Assembly (NCBI RefSeq): GCF_002101295.1
Contig: NZ_CP020778.1
Location: forward strand, 1,033,001 to 1,097,000
Source of the DNA: Candidatus Pelagibacter sp. RS40
GTDB lineage: Bacteria; Pseudomonadota; Alphaproteobacteria; Pelagibacterales; Pelagibacteraceae
DNA length: 64,000 nt
Reading direction: 5' to 3'
In this document: positions 1 through 7,918 of the stretch, in pieces
Layout: each line of letters starts with the position of its first letter
Numbering within the stretch: the stretch's first letter is position 1
Translations under genes and position numbers: made by a program
The notes under the pieces: model-generated
The model's database searches: none
Seen by the model: the letters and a program-made list of their open reading frames with translations, nothing else
What the model was told of the DNA's origin: nothing

Positions 1-792
1 AGCAACAGCAACATAGTCTTTTGTTTCAGCAACAACTGCTGGTTTACATGCAATCTCATCTCTCAATAAGGCAAAACCATCTTTAGTACCTGCAATAAAA
101 GTATAAAAACCATCCAAGTTTTTTAGACTACTTGTTAAAGTGTTTTTTAAATTATTTCCTTCAGAAATTTTGTTTGAAATATATCCAGCTGCAACCTCAG
201 TATCATTTTCTGATTTAAATTCTTGTCCTTTTTTAATTAAATCTCTTCTTACATTATTATGATTAGATAATGAGCCATTGTGAACTAAACATTCATCCTC
301 AGCAGTAGAATAGGGATGCGACCCTTCAGTTGTGATAGCACTTTCAGTTGCCATTCTAGTATGACCGATACCATGAGTTCCAGAAAAGGATGATAATTTA
401 AACTTTTTAACTACATCTTTAGGATTGCCAGTTTGCTTAAAAATATTAATACTTTTACCGTATCCAACGATTGCAACTTCTTTAATTTTCTCATTAATTA
501 CTTTTATTACTTCATTAGGTTCATCTTTCATTTCCATTATTACATGGTCAGAGTATTTTATAATTTTTATTTTCTTAAAATATTTGGATATTTTTTTTTT
601 AAAATCTTGCTCTGAAAAATTGTTTAAACAAATTGAATATTTAAAATTATTTTTATTTTCTTTTGTGTAAATTGCAAACCCTGCACTATCAGGACCTCTT
701 GTTGCCATATTGTCCAACATTCCAGATAAAAATTTACCTAAAGACTTTTCGTACTTTTTTGTTTTTAAATATATTCCAACTATTCCACACAT
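1..792 (-). CDS. Class-II glutamine amidotransferase, MgsA/GlxB-like, partial
   Basis: The gene reads off the left edge, so only the first 264 codons are visible with no stop. It starts MCGIVGIYL, so Cys2 is the expected N-terminal nucleophile of Ntn-type glutamine amidotransferases, which release ammonia from glutamine. Motifs GHTRMATES and LVHNGSLSN correspond to the glutamine-binding loops. It is clearly a paralogue of the amidotransferase at 5419-6360 (GHARMATES, VVHNGQLTN). In Rhizobium-type glxBCD and in mgsABC such stand-alone domains sit beside separate FMN and GXGXG glutamate-synthase domains, so partners may lie just outside the window. The start is 14 nt after the stop of the preceding 54-aa gene. 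Amidotransferase family is certain; the substrate is not. Confidence 0.85.
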   Translation of the reverse strand, partial: MCGIVGIYLKTKKYEKSLGKFLSGMLDNMATRGPDSAGFAIYTKENKNNFKYSICLNNFSEQDFKKKISKYFKKIKIIKYSDHVIMEMKDEPNEVIKVINEKIKEVAIVGYGKSINIFKQTGNPKDVVKKFKLSSFSGTHGIGHTRMATESAITTEGSHPYSTAEDECLVHNGSLSNHNNVRRDLIKKGQEFKSENDTEVAAGYISNKISEGNNLKNTLTSSLKNLDGFYTFIAGTKDGFALLRDEIACKPAVVAETKDYVAVA

Positions 793-806
793 AAATTTAA
801 GTGATT

Positions 807-971
807 TTACTTTAACAGATTTAATAAAGCGTCTTTGTAATATAATAAGTTTACTACTACAATAATAATAACAGCGATGATTGCGCCATATTTGGCTTTA
901 GGCCATGCTAACCTTGCCATCTTACTTGGAGTTTTATTTTCTTGTTGATTGTTATTTTCGGGATTTTGCAT
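807..971 (-). CDS. 54-aa single-span membrane microprotein
   Basis: Translation starts MQNPENNNQQ and ends NLLK. It has a polar Asn/Gln/Lys-rich N-terminus (residues 1-28), one strongly hydrophobic segment at about 29-44 (AIIAVIIIVVVNLL) and a short tail. The reading frame lies between a terminator-like hairpin and the downstream amidotransferase. Composition (acidic/polar head, one helix) is protein-like rather than random. No good ribosome site precedes the ATG; it follows an A-rich run, and an internal Met18 is an alternative start. Function unknown. The position beside an Amt transporter and another tiny membrane protein suggests an accessory membrane role, which is inference. Confidence 0.6.
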   Translation of the reverse strand: MQNPENNNQQENKTPSKMARLAWPKAKYGAIIAVIIIVVVNLLYYKDALLNLLK

Positions 972-979
972 TTTTTAAA

Positions 980-1011
980 AAAGAGGGCACATAATTATAT
1001 GTGCCCTCTTT
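980..1011 (-). terminator. Rho-independent terminator/attenuator hairpin
   Basis: A perfect 14-bp inverted repeat (arm AAAGAGGGCACATA) with a 4-nt ATTA loop. On the minus strand its 3' arm runs into six T residues. It lies directly after the 73-aa gene and immediately before the 54-aa gene start, so it probably ends or attenuates the amt transcript. Confidence 0.8.
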
Positions 1012-1017
1012 AAAGTT

Positions 1018-1239
1018 TTAGCCGTCTGTTATATTGCTTTTCCAGTCATTAGCACCCGGTCTTTTTCTAGCAATTTCATTCATCTTACCATCTTCTTGTT
1101 TAGATGAAATTACATGCCAGCCGACCCAAATGATGATTGCTACAATAACTAGCACTCCTTCTGAGCCAACACCTGGATAAACAGATCCTTGTACCTCAGA
1201 GGCACTTAAATGATCTATCCAATTAGATACTGTTGCCAT
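1018..1239 (-). CDS. 73-aa single-span membrane protein downstream of amt
   Basis: A small protein with one transmembrane helix around residues 27-43 (GVLVIVAIIIWVGWHVI) and a charged C-terminal half rich in Lys, Asp and Asn. A near-perfect ribosome site (AAAGGAGGT) sits about 6 nt before the ATG, strong evidence that it is translated. It begins 13 nt after the amt stop and is followed by a terminator hairpin, so it is the last gene of the amt transcript. No family recognised. It could be a small accessory subunit of the transporter; nothing in the sequence proves this. Confidence 0.75.
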   Translation of the reverse strand: MATVSNWIDHLSASEVQGSVYPGVGSEGVLVIVAIIIWVGWHVISSKQEDGKMNEIARKRPGANDWKSNITDG

Positions 1240-1252
1240 TTATATACCTCCT

Positions 1253-2653
1253 TTATCTACTGGCTGAGGCCACAGCTTTTTCGTCATCTTTAGCCTCCTC
1301 CATAATTGTGTAATCAAGTCCTGCAAGCTCTACTTCTTTTGGAATTCTTAATTTACCCATTCCATTTAGAACTTTAGCAATTATATAACCTGGAAGCATA
1401 CCAAGTACAAAAAACATAATTATTGCACCAATAAACATTCCTAAAGGATTAATCGCTGCATAGGTAGTTCCATCCCACATTTCTCCTACACCATAACCAG
1501 ATGAAGGATAACCGTTTAAAACAAAACCACAAATTACAAGACCAACAAACCCAGCATAACCATGTACAGCTACTGCTCCAACTGCATCGTCGATTTTATA
1601 TTTTCTCTCGACCCAGTAATGCATTTTGTAAGCTATAACTACACCTATCATACCGATTATCATTGATTGAATTGGATGATATAAATCATTACCTGCAGAT
1701 GCACAGATTATACCCGCAAGCCCTGATGAATAAGTCCAAAAAGGATCTCCTTTTGATATTACATATCCTGCCAACAATCCTCCAGATAACGACATTAAAA
1801 AGTTCATCGTTATTCCACTAAGTGTTGTTGGAGTTAAGTAGATGTTTGTTGCAGTAAAGAAAGTTACACCTTCCATACCATACTCAGGTCCAAGATCGTA
1901 AATTGGAACATTACAAGCTGCGTAAAAGCCCCAGAAACCTGTATAGATTAAAAATAATCCAACAGTTACTAACCAAGGGTTTCTTGGTCCAATATTTCTT
2001 GGTTCTCCGCTTGAAGAAAATTTTCCAATTCTTGGTCCTAAAACAACAAGAACACCTAAAGCAAAACCTCCTGCAATTGCATGAATTACACCTGAAGCAT
2101 ATGCATCATGGTATCCTAATATTTTCAACATCCATCCATCAAAATGCCATCCCCATGAAGCATCTATTGTCCAAAAAACAGATCCTATTGCAATTGCAAG
2201 AATTCCAAATGCAAAAGTTGTTATTCTTTCAATAACTGCCCCTGAAACTATTGAGGCTGCAGTCCATGAAAATAATAAAAAGGCTGCCCAAAAGACACCC
2301 ATTATATGATCGTTAAGATTTACCGCCATCAATGCATTAGTAGGGTTAGCAAGATCATTTCCACCAAATCCACCTCCAAGAACTAGACCAGTGCTTTCGG
2401 TCATAATCGAAGGAGCCAATCCTGGTCCTGTTGGAAATGCCCAGTATATCCACCAACCAAAGAAAAACCACGTAACTGTAACTAAAGGTATAAGCATTGT
2501 GTTTTTCATAAGAGTATGTTGGTGATGTTTGTATCGAGATGCTCCAACCTCATACATACAAAATCCTACGTGGATCAAAAACATAAGAACCACAGTTACC
2601 CAATAGTAAAACTCTGTAAATATTGTTGTGAGAGCACCTAATTGATCAGTCAT
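1253..2653 (-). CDS. amt: Ammonium/methylammonium transporter, Amt family
   Basis: A 466-aa polytopic inner-membrane channel of the Amt/Mep/Rh family, with about 11 hydrophobic segments. The pore signature is present: Asp183 in HDAYASG, the first twin histidine His191 (GVIHAIAGG) and the second His364 (VAVHGYAGF). Amt proteins conduct ammonium and usually methylammonium. The gene lies downstream of the N-methylglutamate synthase genes and has no glnK (PII) partner nearby, so methylamine or ammonium scavenging for that pathway is plausible but inferred. AGGAGAG lies about 6 nt before the ATG. A 117-nt spacer separates it from the 134-aa gene upstream, long enough for its own promoter. Confidence 0.93.
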   Translation of the reverse strand: MTDQLGALTTIFTEFYYWVTVVLMFLIHVGFCMYEVGASRYKHHQHTLMKNTMLIPLVTVTWFFFGWWIYWAFPTGPGLAPSIMTESTGLVLGGGFGGNDLANPTNALMAVNLNDHIMGVFWAAFLLFSWTAASIVSGAVIERITTFAFGILAIAIGSVFWTIDASWGWHFDGWMLKILGYHDAYASGVIHAIAGGFALGVLVVLGPRIGKFSSSGEPRNIGPRNPWLVTVGLFLIYTGFWGFYAACNVPIYDLGPEYGMEGVTFFTATNIYLTPTTLSGITMNFLMSLSGGLLAGYVISKGDPFWTYSSGLAGIICASAGNDLYHPIQSMIIGMIGVVIAYKMHYWVERKYKIDDAVGAVAVHGYAGFVGLVICGFVLNGYPSSGYGVGEMWDGTTYAAINPLGMFIGAIIMFFVLGMLPGYIIAKVLNGMGKLRIPKEVELAGLDYTIMEEAKDDEKAVASASR

Positions 2654-2770
2654 ATTTCTCTCTCCTGTTAATAATTAATTAACTTTATGAAATTTTGGAG
2701 AGACTGACAATTTTAATTTAGTTATAAAAAATATAAGTTAATAATTATTTTATCAACTAAGAATTGAAAA

Positions 2771-3175
2771 TTAAAACTTTAGATATGCTTTCTTTAAATC
2801 AACTAAAGGATGATTCGGCGACATTTGGAATTTCACAAGCAGTTCTCTTGCGATCATATCCCTGTCTTGTTGATTGTTAGGAAGTTTTATTTTGCTAGGG
2901 ATTGTTACCCAACCATTAGCATTTCTATCAAATACAGCAGGTCTGTTTTCTTCGTAACCCATATGAACGTCTTCCAACCAATTTAAATCATCCCAACCCA
3001 TCGCCTCTATATATTTTTTAAGAAATGGAGTAAGTCTTGAGTAATCTGGTAAAAGATTTACGTCATATCTATAACCGATCGTTTGACCGATCATTTTTTC
3101 TCTTGCAGTCTCTTTCTTTTTACCTAACTGCCCTTGGTTCTTTTTCTTTGATTCTTTCTTTGTCTTTTTAGCCAT
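2771..3175 (-). CDS. Lys-rich protein of unknown function, mgs operon
   Basis: A 134-aa soluble protein. Residues 1-30 are extremely basic (poly-Lys/Gln), followed by a compact domain with WDDLNWLEDV, a central Tyr/Asp-rich part and LPNNQQDRD. No signal peptide or membrane helix. It starts 9 nt after the mgsC stop and is therefore co-transcribed with mgsCBA and gmaS. I do not recognise the family. The basic tail could bind nucleic acid or acidic enzyme surfaces. Conserved placement with mgsABC would argue for an accessory subunit or assembly role of the synthase. Confidence 0.75.
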   Translation of the reverse strand: MAKKTKKESKKKNQGQLGKKKETAREKMIGQTIGYRYDVNLLPDYSRLTPFLKKYIEAMGWDDLNWLEDVHMGYEENRPAVFDRNANGWVTIPSKIKLPNNQQDRDMIARELLVKFQMSPNHPLVDLKKAYLKF

Positions 3176-3184
3176 TCTAAGATC

Positions 3185-4576
3185 CTATATTTTATGGAAG
3201 TCTTTAACACCTACTGTGTGGTTAGTTCCTGCTAAAGGCACTTTTGCTAAAGCAGATGCTTCCATTGTTAATGCAGCCATATCTTCTGGCTCTAATGAGT
3301 GGATATTTGTTTTTCCACATGCTCTTGCTAGAAGTTGTGCCTCTAAAGTCATTGCATGTAAATAATTATATACTCTTAATGCAGCATCATCTGGGTTTAA
3401 TCTTTTTCTTAATTTTGGATCTTGAGTAGCAACACCAACTGGACATCTACCTGTATGACAGTGATAACAATGTCCTGCTGGAACTCCCATCTCTTTTTCA
3501 AAATTAGATTCTGGAATTTCTTTGTTACAGTTAAGAGCAACCATAGCACCTGTTCCAATTGCAATTGCATCAGCACCTAATGCTAAAGCTTTTGCCATGT
3601 CAGCACCATCTCTTACTCCACCTGCATAAATTAAAGTAACTTTTCCAGTTTTACCTACGTCATCCAAAGCTCTTCTTGCTTCTCTAATACCAGCAATACC
3701 AGGAATACCTGTATTTGCTGCAGCGATGTGTGGGCCTGCTCCAGTTGATCCTTCCATTCCATCTAAATAAATAGAGTCTGGATCACATTTTGCTGCCATA
3801 CGAACATCATCGTAAACTTTAGCAGCACCTAGTTTTAACTGAATTGGCACTTTATTTTTCGTTAACTCTCTTAACTCTTGTACTTTCAATGCAAGGTCAT
3901 CTGGACCTAACCAGTCAGGGTGTCTTGCAGGTGATCTTTGGTCAATACCAGCCGGCAATGATCTCATTTCTGCAACTTGATCAGTAACTTTCTGACCCAT
4001 TAAGTGACCACCCATTCCAACTTTTTGTCCTTGTCCAATGAAAACTTCAATTCCATCTGCAAGTTGAGCGTGATGTGGGTTAAATCCGTATCTAGATTGA
4101 ATACATTGATAGAACCATTTTTCAGAATATCTTCTTTCATCTGGAATCATTCCACCTTCACCTGAACAAGTAGCACTTCCAGCCATTGTAGCACCTCTTG
4201 CTAAAGCAGTTTTTGCTTCATAAGATAATGCACCAAAACTCATCCCTGTAATATATACAGGTATATCTAATTCAATTGGATTTTCACATCTTGGTCCAAT
4301 AATTGTTTTTGTTTCACATTTTTCTCTGTAACCTTCAATTACAAATCTTGTTAATGTTCCAGGTAAAAATACTAAATCGTCAAATGTCGGAATTTTTTTC
4401 ATCAATGCCATTCCACGCATTCTGTATCTTCCTAGTTCTGCTTTTATGTGGATGTCATCCATTACCTCTGGGGTAAAAATTGCATTATGACCTAGTAGAC
4501 TTTTATTTCTTGACGCTACACCATTGCCATTTGAATGACCGTTAGATTTTCCGTTACCGTTTTTTTTCTTTGCCAT
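3185..4576 (-). CDS. mgsC: N-methylglutamate synthase, FMN/glutamate-synthase subunit
   Basis: A 463-aa protein matching the central FMN-binding domain of glutamate synthase (GltB), here a stand-alone subunit. Seen: TIM-barrel motifs YITGMSFGALSYEAK, DGMEGSTGAG and YAGGVRDGADMAK, and the Cys-rich iron-sulfur motif CYHCHTGRCPVG near residue 370. The N-terminus has a Lys/Asn/Gly-rich leader (about 25 aa). In mgsABC systems this subunit forms N-methylglutamate from methylamine and glutamate; GlxD is the paralogous alternative. The adjoining gmaS and tdm favour the methylamine assignment. Starts directly after the mgsB stop with no spacer. Confidence 0.85.
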   Translation of the reverse strand: MAKKKNGNGKSNGHSNGNGVASRNKSLLGHNAIFTPEVMDDIHIKAELGRYRMRGMALMKKIPTFDDLVFLPGTLTRFVIEGYREKCETKTIIGPRCENPIELDIPVYITGMSFGALSYEAKTALARGATMAGSATCSGEGGMIPDERRYSEKWFYQCIQSRYGFNPHHAQLADGIEVFIGQGQKVGMGGHLMGQKVTDQVAEMRSLPAGIDQRSPARHPDWLGPDDLALKVQELRELTKNKVPIQLKLGAAKVYDDVRMAAKCDPDSIYLDGMEGSTGAGPHIAAANTGIPGIAGIREARRALDDVGKTGKVTLIYAGGVRDGADMAKALALGADAIAIGTGAMVALNCNKEIPESNFEKEMGVPAGHCYHCHTGRCPVGVATQDPKLRKRLNPDDAALRVYNYLHAMTLEAQLLARACGKTNIHSLEPEDMAALTMEASALAKVPLAGTNHTVGVKDFHKI

Positions 4577-5431
4577 TTAAATTGCTCCTTTTTTCTCTGT
4601 AGGTTCAAGAGCGTCGTAGTTCCAAAGTTTTTTACCTGCAACAACTTTGGTCATTTTTGAAACATCAAAGTTTTCGCCGATCTCCGCAACCTTTAATTTT
4701 CTTTTAAGCCAATCTTGATCTGAATCTGTTAGCTCTGCCTCAACAGCATCACTACCAAATGAACCAATTTTTCCACCTACAAAAATTGTCCCATCGTACA
4801 TACTGTCGCCCAGGTTAATACCTACATCTCCAAGGATAATAATTCTTCCTCTTTGCATCATAAAACCAGTAAAAGCACCAGCATCACCACCAATTATTAT
4901 AGTACCACCTTTTTGGTCAATTCCAGTTCTTGCACCAACGCTACCTTTACAGATTAAATCTCCACCTCTAATAGCAGCTCCAAAACATGATCCAGCATTT
5001 TTCTCAATAACAACTTTTCCTGCCATCATATTTTCAGCGCAAGACCATCCAACTCTTCCATTAATTCTTACAATTGGACCATCCATTGAACCAACACCAA
5101 AATATCCAAGACTTCCTTCAAATATTAAATTTAATTTGTTTAATATTCCTACTCCTAGACTGTGTTTACCTTGAGGATTTTTGATAACAATTGTTCCATA
5201 GCCCTCTTTCATTAAATCATCTATTTTTTTATTTGCATCTCTACAATCCATGTCTTTGACATCAATTTCTGTTCTTTTATTAAAATCAACATCATAAGTT
5301 CCAAAGTAGTAGAAATTTTCTGCTTCATCTGGGTTAAAAAACTTTTGTTGTGTTTTTCCTGTAAGAACCTCAGTGTGAAGACCCATTGATTGGGCTTTTG
5401 TTTTCTTTTCTCCAGTTTTTAGATTTGCCAT
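4577..5431 (-). CDS. mgsB: N-methylglutamate synthase, GXGXG-domain subunit
   Basis: A 284-aa protein matching the C-terminal GXGXG beta-helix domain of glutamate synthase. Regular Gly-rich turns recur every 15-20 residues in residues 125-225 (for example GGDLICKGSVG, GGTIIIGGDAG, RGRIIILGDVG, DGTIFVGGKIG). This domain is structural and bridges the amidotransferase and FMN subunits. Its first codons overlap the end of mgsA by 13 nt, so translation is probably coupled, and it abuts mgsC. The paralogous name would be glxC; context with gmaS supports mgsB. Confidence 0.85.
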   Translation of the reverse strand: MANLKTGEKKTKAQSMGLHTEVLTGKTQQKFFNPDEAENFYYFGTYDVDFNKRTEIDVKDMDCRDANKKIDDLMKEGYGTIVIKNPQGKHSLGVGILNKLNLIFEGSLGYFGVGSMDGPIVRINGRVGWSCAENMMAGKVVIEKNAGSCFGAAIRGGDLICKGSVGARTGIDQKGGTIIIGGDAGAFTGFMMQRGRIIILGDVGINLGDSMYDGTIFVGGKIGSFGSDAVEAELTDSDQDWLKRKLKVAEIGENFDVSKMTKVVAGKKLWNYDALEPTEKKGAI

Positions 5432-6360
5432 ACTTTTACCATCCCATCAAACGGATCATACGTATCTATTTCTTGTGGAAGAATAGATCTGATCGCTATT
5501 TCTTCTGAACCCATTGCCACTAAATCATCTGACTCGTATAATACTAAAGGTTTAGCTGCCATTGTATCTTTTGCCATTCCTAAAGAGTCTTTTGTTGCAA
5601 CAAAATAAGTGAAAACACCATCTAAGCCTGTTAATGACTCTTTCATACCTTCTTCTAGCGTTGCACCATTTCTCATTTTTTCAGCTAGGTAAACTGCGAT
5701 TAATTCAGAGTCACACTCTGACATAAATCTCATACCTTTATTTTCTAAAACTCTTCTATTATTCCAATAGTTAGTTAGCTGACCATTGTGAACAACAGAT
5801 ACATCGCTAAATGGGTATCCCCAGAAAGGGTGAGCAGATTTAATATCTACACCAGATTCTGTTGCCATTCTAGCATGACCGATAGCGTGCGTTCCTTCAA
5901 CTTTATCTAGGCTGTATCTTTGACATACTGCTTCAGCGTTACCTAAATCTTTAATAACCTCTAATGATTTACCCATTGATAAAATCTCAACACCAGGAAC
6001 ACTCTCTATTTTTTGAGAAAATTCCATTAGATCTTTATCATATTGAATTTCATATCTTAAAGAGTAGGGAAGAGTTCTTTCTTCTTTTACAATTGTAGCT
6101 CCTAAATCTTTTAAATATCCATCTACAATTTTTTTTCTTTCATCGTAAACAGAAACATCTTCCATTACAGAAGTGCTTCCTTCACCAACATTTTCCCCGA
6201 CTTTAAAACGCATTATAAAGTTTTGACCATCAGTCTTACCGTACAACGCATATCCAGTAGAGTCTTCTCCTCTATGTTTTAAAGCTTGAAGCATACCTTG
6301 AAGTTCAAACCCAACTTTAGAAGTATTTCCTCTATGAATAAGTCCAGCTATCCCGCACAT
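5419..6360 (-). CDS. mgsA: N-methylglutamate synthase, glutamine amidotransferase subunit
   Basis: A 313-aa class-II (Ntn) amidotransferase. Cys2 (MCGIAGL) is the nucleophile; GHARMATES and VVHNGQLTNY are the substrate loops; SECDSELIAVYL matches the conserved Asp-containing loop. It follows gmaS by 20 nt. Together with the next two genes it reconstitutes a three-subunit glutamate-synthase-like enzyme, which in methylamine users makes N-methylglutamate. An insertion at about residues 60-140 (YDERKKIVDGYLKDLG onward) is longer than in minimal GlxB proteins. Confidence is high for family and good for pathway. Confidence 0.87.
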   Translation of the reverse strand: MCGIAGLIHRGNTSKVGFELQGMLQALKHRGEDSTGYALYGKTDGQNFIMRFKVGENVGEGSTSVMEDVSVYDERKKIVDGYLKDLGATIVKEERTLPYSLRYEIQYDKDLMEFSQKIESVPGVEILSMGKSLEVIKDLGNAEAVCQRYSLDKVEGTHAIGHARMATESGVDIKSAHPFWGYPFSDVSVVHNGQLTNYWNNRRVLENKGMRFMSECDSELIAVYLAEKMRNGATLEEGMKESLTGLDGVFTYFVATKDSLGMAKDTMAAKPLVLYESDDLVAMGSEEIAIRSILPQEIDTYDPFDGMVKVWQI

Positions 6361-6380
6361 ATTTTTCCTTTCTTAATTTA

Positions 6381-7850
6381 TTATGGTAAGCAATCTAAAT
6401 AAGTATCAAGATCCCATTGAGTTGTTGCACCCAAGAATCTTTCCCACTCATCATTTTTATACCAGTGGAAGACTTTGTACATCTCATCTGGCATTGCAGA
6501 TTTAATTACATCATCTTCTGCTAATCTTTCTAAAGCTTCACCTAAACTTAATGGAAGTTTTTTAACATCCTTACCAGCTTTTTGAGCTTCATAAATATTT
6601 CTAGACTCTGGAGCAGCTGGTTTCATTTTTTTAGAAATACCTTCATCACAAGCTTTTAGTAACGCAGCTCCTAATAAATATGGATTGTGCATACTATCTA
6701 CTGATCTGTATTCAAATCTTCCCGGGGCAGAAACTCTTAAACCACAAGTTCTGTTTTGATATCCCCAGTCAGCATAAACTGGCGCCCAGAAACCTTGATC
6801 CCATAATCTTCTATATGAGTTAACGGTTGAAGACCCTAAAGCAGTTAATGCAGGTAAATGTTTCATGATACCAGCAATTGATTGTAAACCAATTTTACCT
6901 GGCATCTGCATATCTTTAGTATCAGGCATAAAAGTATTTGTTCCACCTGAAACATAACTAAAAACTTCTTCAACACCTGGTAATTTTTTATGGCCAAGTT
7001 TATTTACTGAAACTTTTCCACCTTTCCATAAAGACATATTGGTATGACATCCACTTGCAGACACACCCATAAATGGTTTAGTCATAAAGCAAGCTATCAA
7101 TCCATTTTCTCTTGCAACCTGTGCACAGATTTGTCTGTATGTTGAAAGTCTATCAGCATTTCTTAAAACGTTATCATATGTCCAGTTTAATTCTAATTGT
7201 CCTGGTGCATCTTCATGATCTCCTTGGATCATATCTAGACCCATTGCTTTTGAATATTCAATTACTTTCATAAAGACTGGCCTTAAAGATTCAAATTGAT
7301 CAATGTGATAACAGAAAGGTTTTGAGAAACCTTTTCCAGTTGGTGTTCCATCTTGATTTTTTGTTAACCACATCATTTCTGGTTCTGTTCCAACTCTTAA
7401 TTCTAGACCATGCTTTTTCTTAAATTCATCCATGAAAATTCTTAAATTTCCTCTGCAGTCAGAAGTTAAATGACCACCTGGATTTTTTCTTTCTTCTCTA
7501 TTTCTAAAACATGTACAAAAAACTCTTCCAACTCTTTTGTCCCAAGGCAACTGAACAAAAGTTTCAGGGTCAGGAATACCAACTAACTCCATAGCCTCTG
7601 GTCCATAACCAATATAATTATTGTGACGATCTAAAAATAAGTTTGCAGTTGCACCGTAAACTAATTGAAAACCTTTTTCTGCAGTTCTTTCCCAATGATC
7701 TGCTGGTATACCTTTACCAACAACTCTTCCTGTAACAGAAATGAATTGAAAATAAATATAAGTTATTCCCAACTCGTTAATTTTTTCTCTAACTTTTTTT
7801 ACAAGTTTTGCTCTACCTGGTTGATTTACATGTTTTTCTAGATCAGTCAT
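6381..7850 (-). CDS. gmaS: Gamma-glutamylmethylamide synthetase
   Basis: A 489-aa type-III glutamine-synthetase-fold enzyme that joins methylamine to glutamate with ATP. GmaS-type hallmarks are visible: ADHWERTAEKGFQLVYG, DRHNNYIGYGPEA and TEPEMMWL, plus the metal-binding GDHEDAPGQLELN and GCHTNMS glutamate loop. Ribosome site AAAGGGGGAC precedes the ATG. It heads the gmaS-mgsABC-amt string. GlnT/GlnA-III paralogues exist, but the N-terminal signature and the mgs and tdm neighbours make GmaS by far the best call. It gives the entry point for monomethylamine nitrogen and carbon. Confidence 0.93.
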   Translation of the reverse strand: MTDLEKHVNQPGRAKLVKKVREKINELGITYIYFQFISVTGRVVGKGIPADHWERTAEKGFQLVYGATANLFLDRHNNYIGYGPEAMELVGIPDPETFVQLPWDKRVGRVFCTCFRNREERKNPGGHLTSDCRGNLRIFMDEFKKKHGLELRVGTEPEMMWLTKNQDGTPTGKGFSKPFCYHIDQFESLRPVFMKVIEYSKAMGLDMIQGDHEDAPGQLELNWTYDNVLRNADRLSTYRQICAQVARENGLIACFMTKPFMGVSASGCHTNMSLWKGGKVSVNKLGHKKLPGVEEVFSYVSGGTNTFMPDTKDMQMPGKIGLQSIAGIMKHLPALTALGSSTVNSYRRLWDQGFWAPVYADWGYQNRTCGLRVSAPGRFEYRSVDSMHNPYLLGAALLKACDEGISKKMKPAAPESRNIYEAQKAGKDVKKLPLSLGEALERLAEDDVIKSAMPDEMYKVFHWYKNDEWERFLGATTQWDLDTYLDCLP

Positions 7851-7918
7851 TGTCCCCCTTTAAGAATTTTAAGTTCAAAAAAGTAACTGAAAAAAAAACG
7901 TCTGTCTACTTAGAACGG

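Noticed and set aside
425..670. 81-aa and 60-aa plus-strand frames in the first kilobase
   Set aside because: They are antisense to the partial amidotransferase that reads off the left edge.
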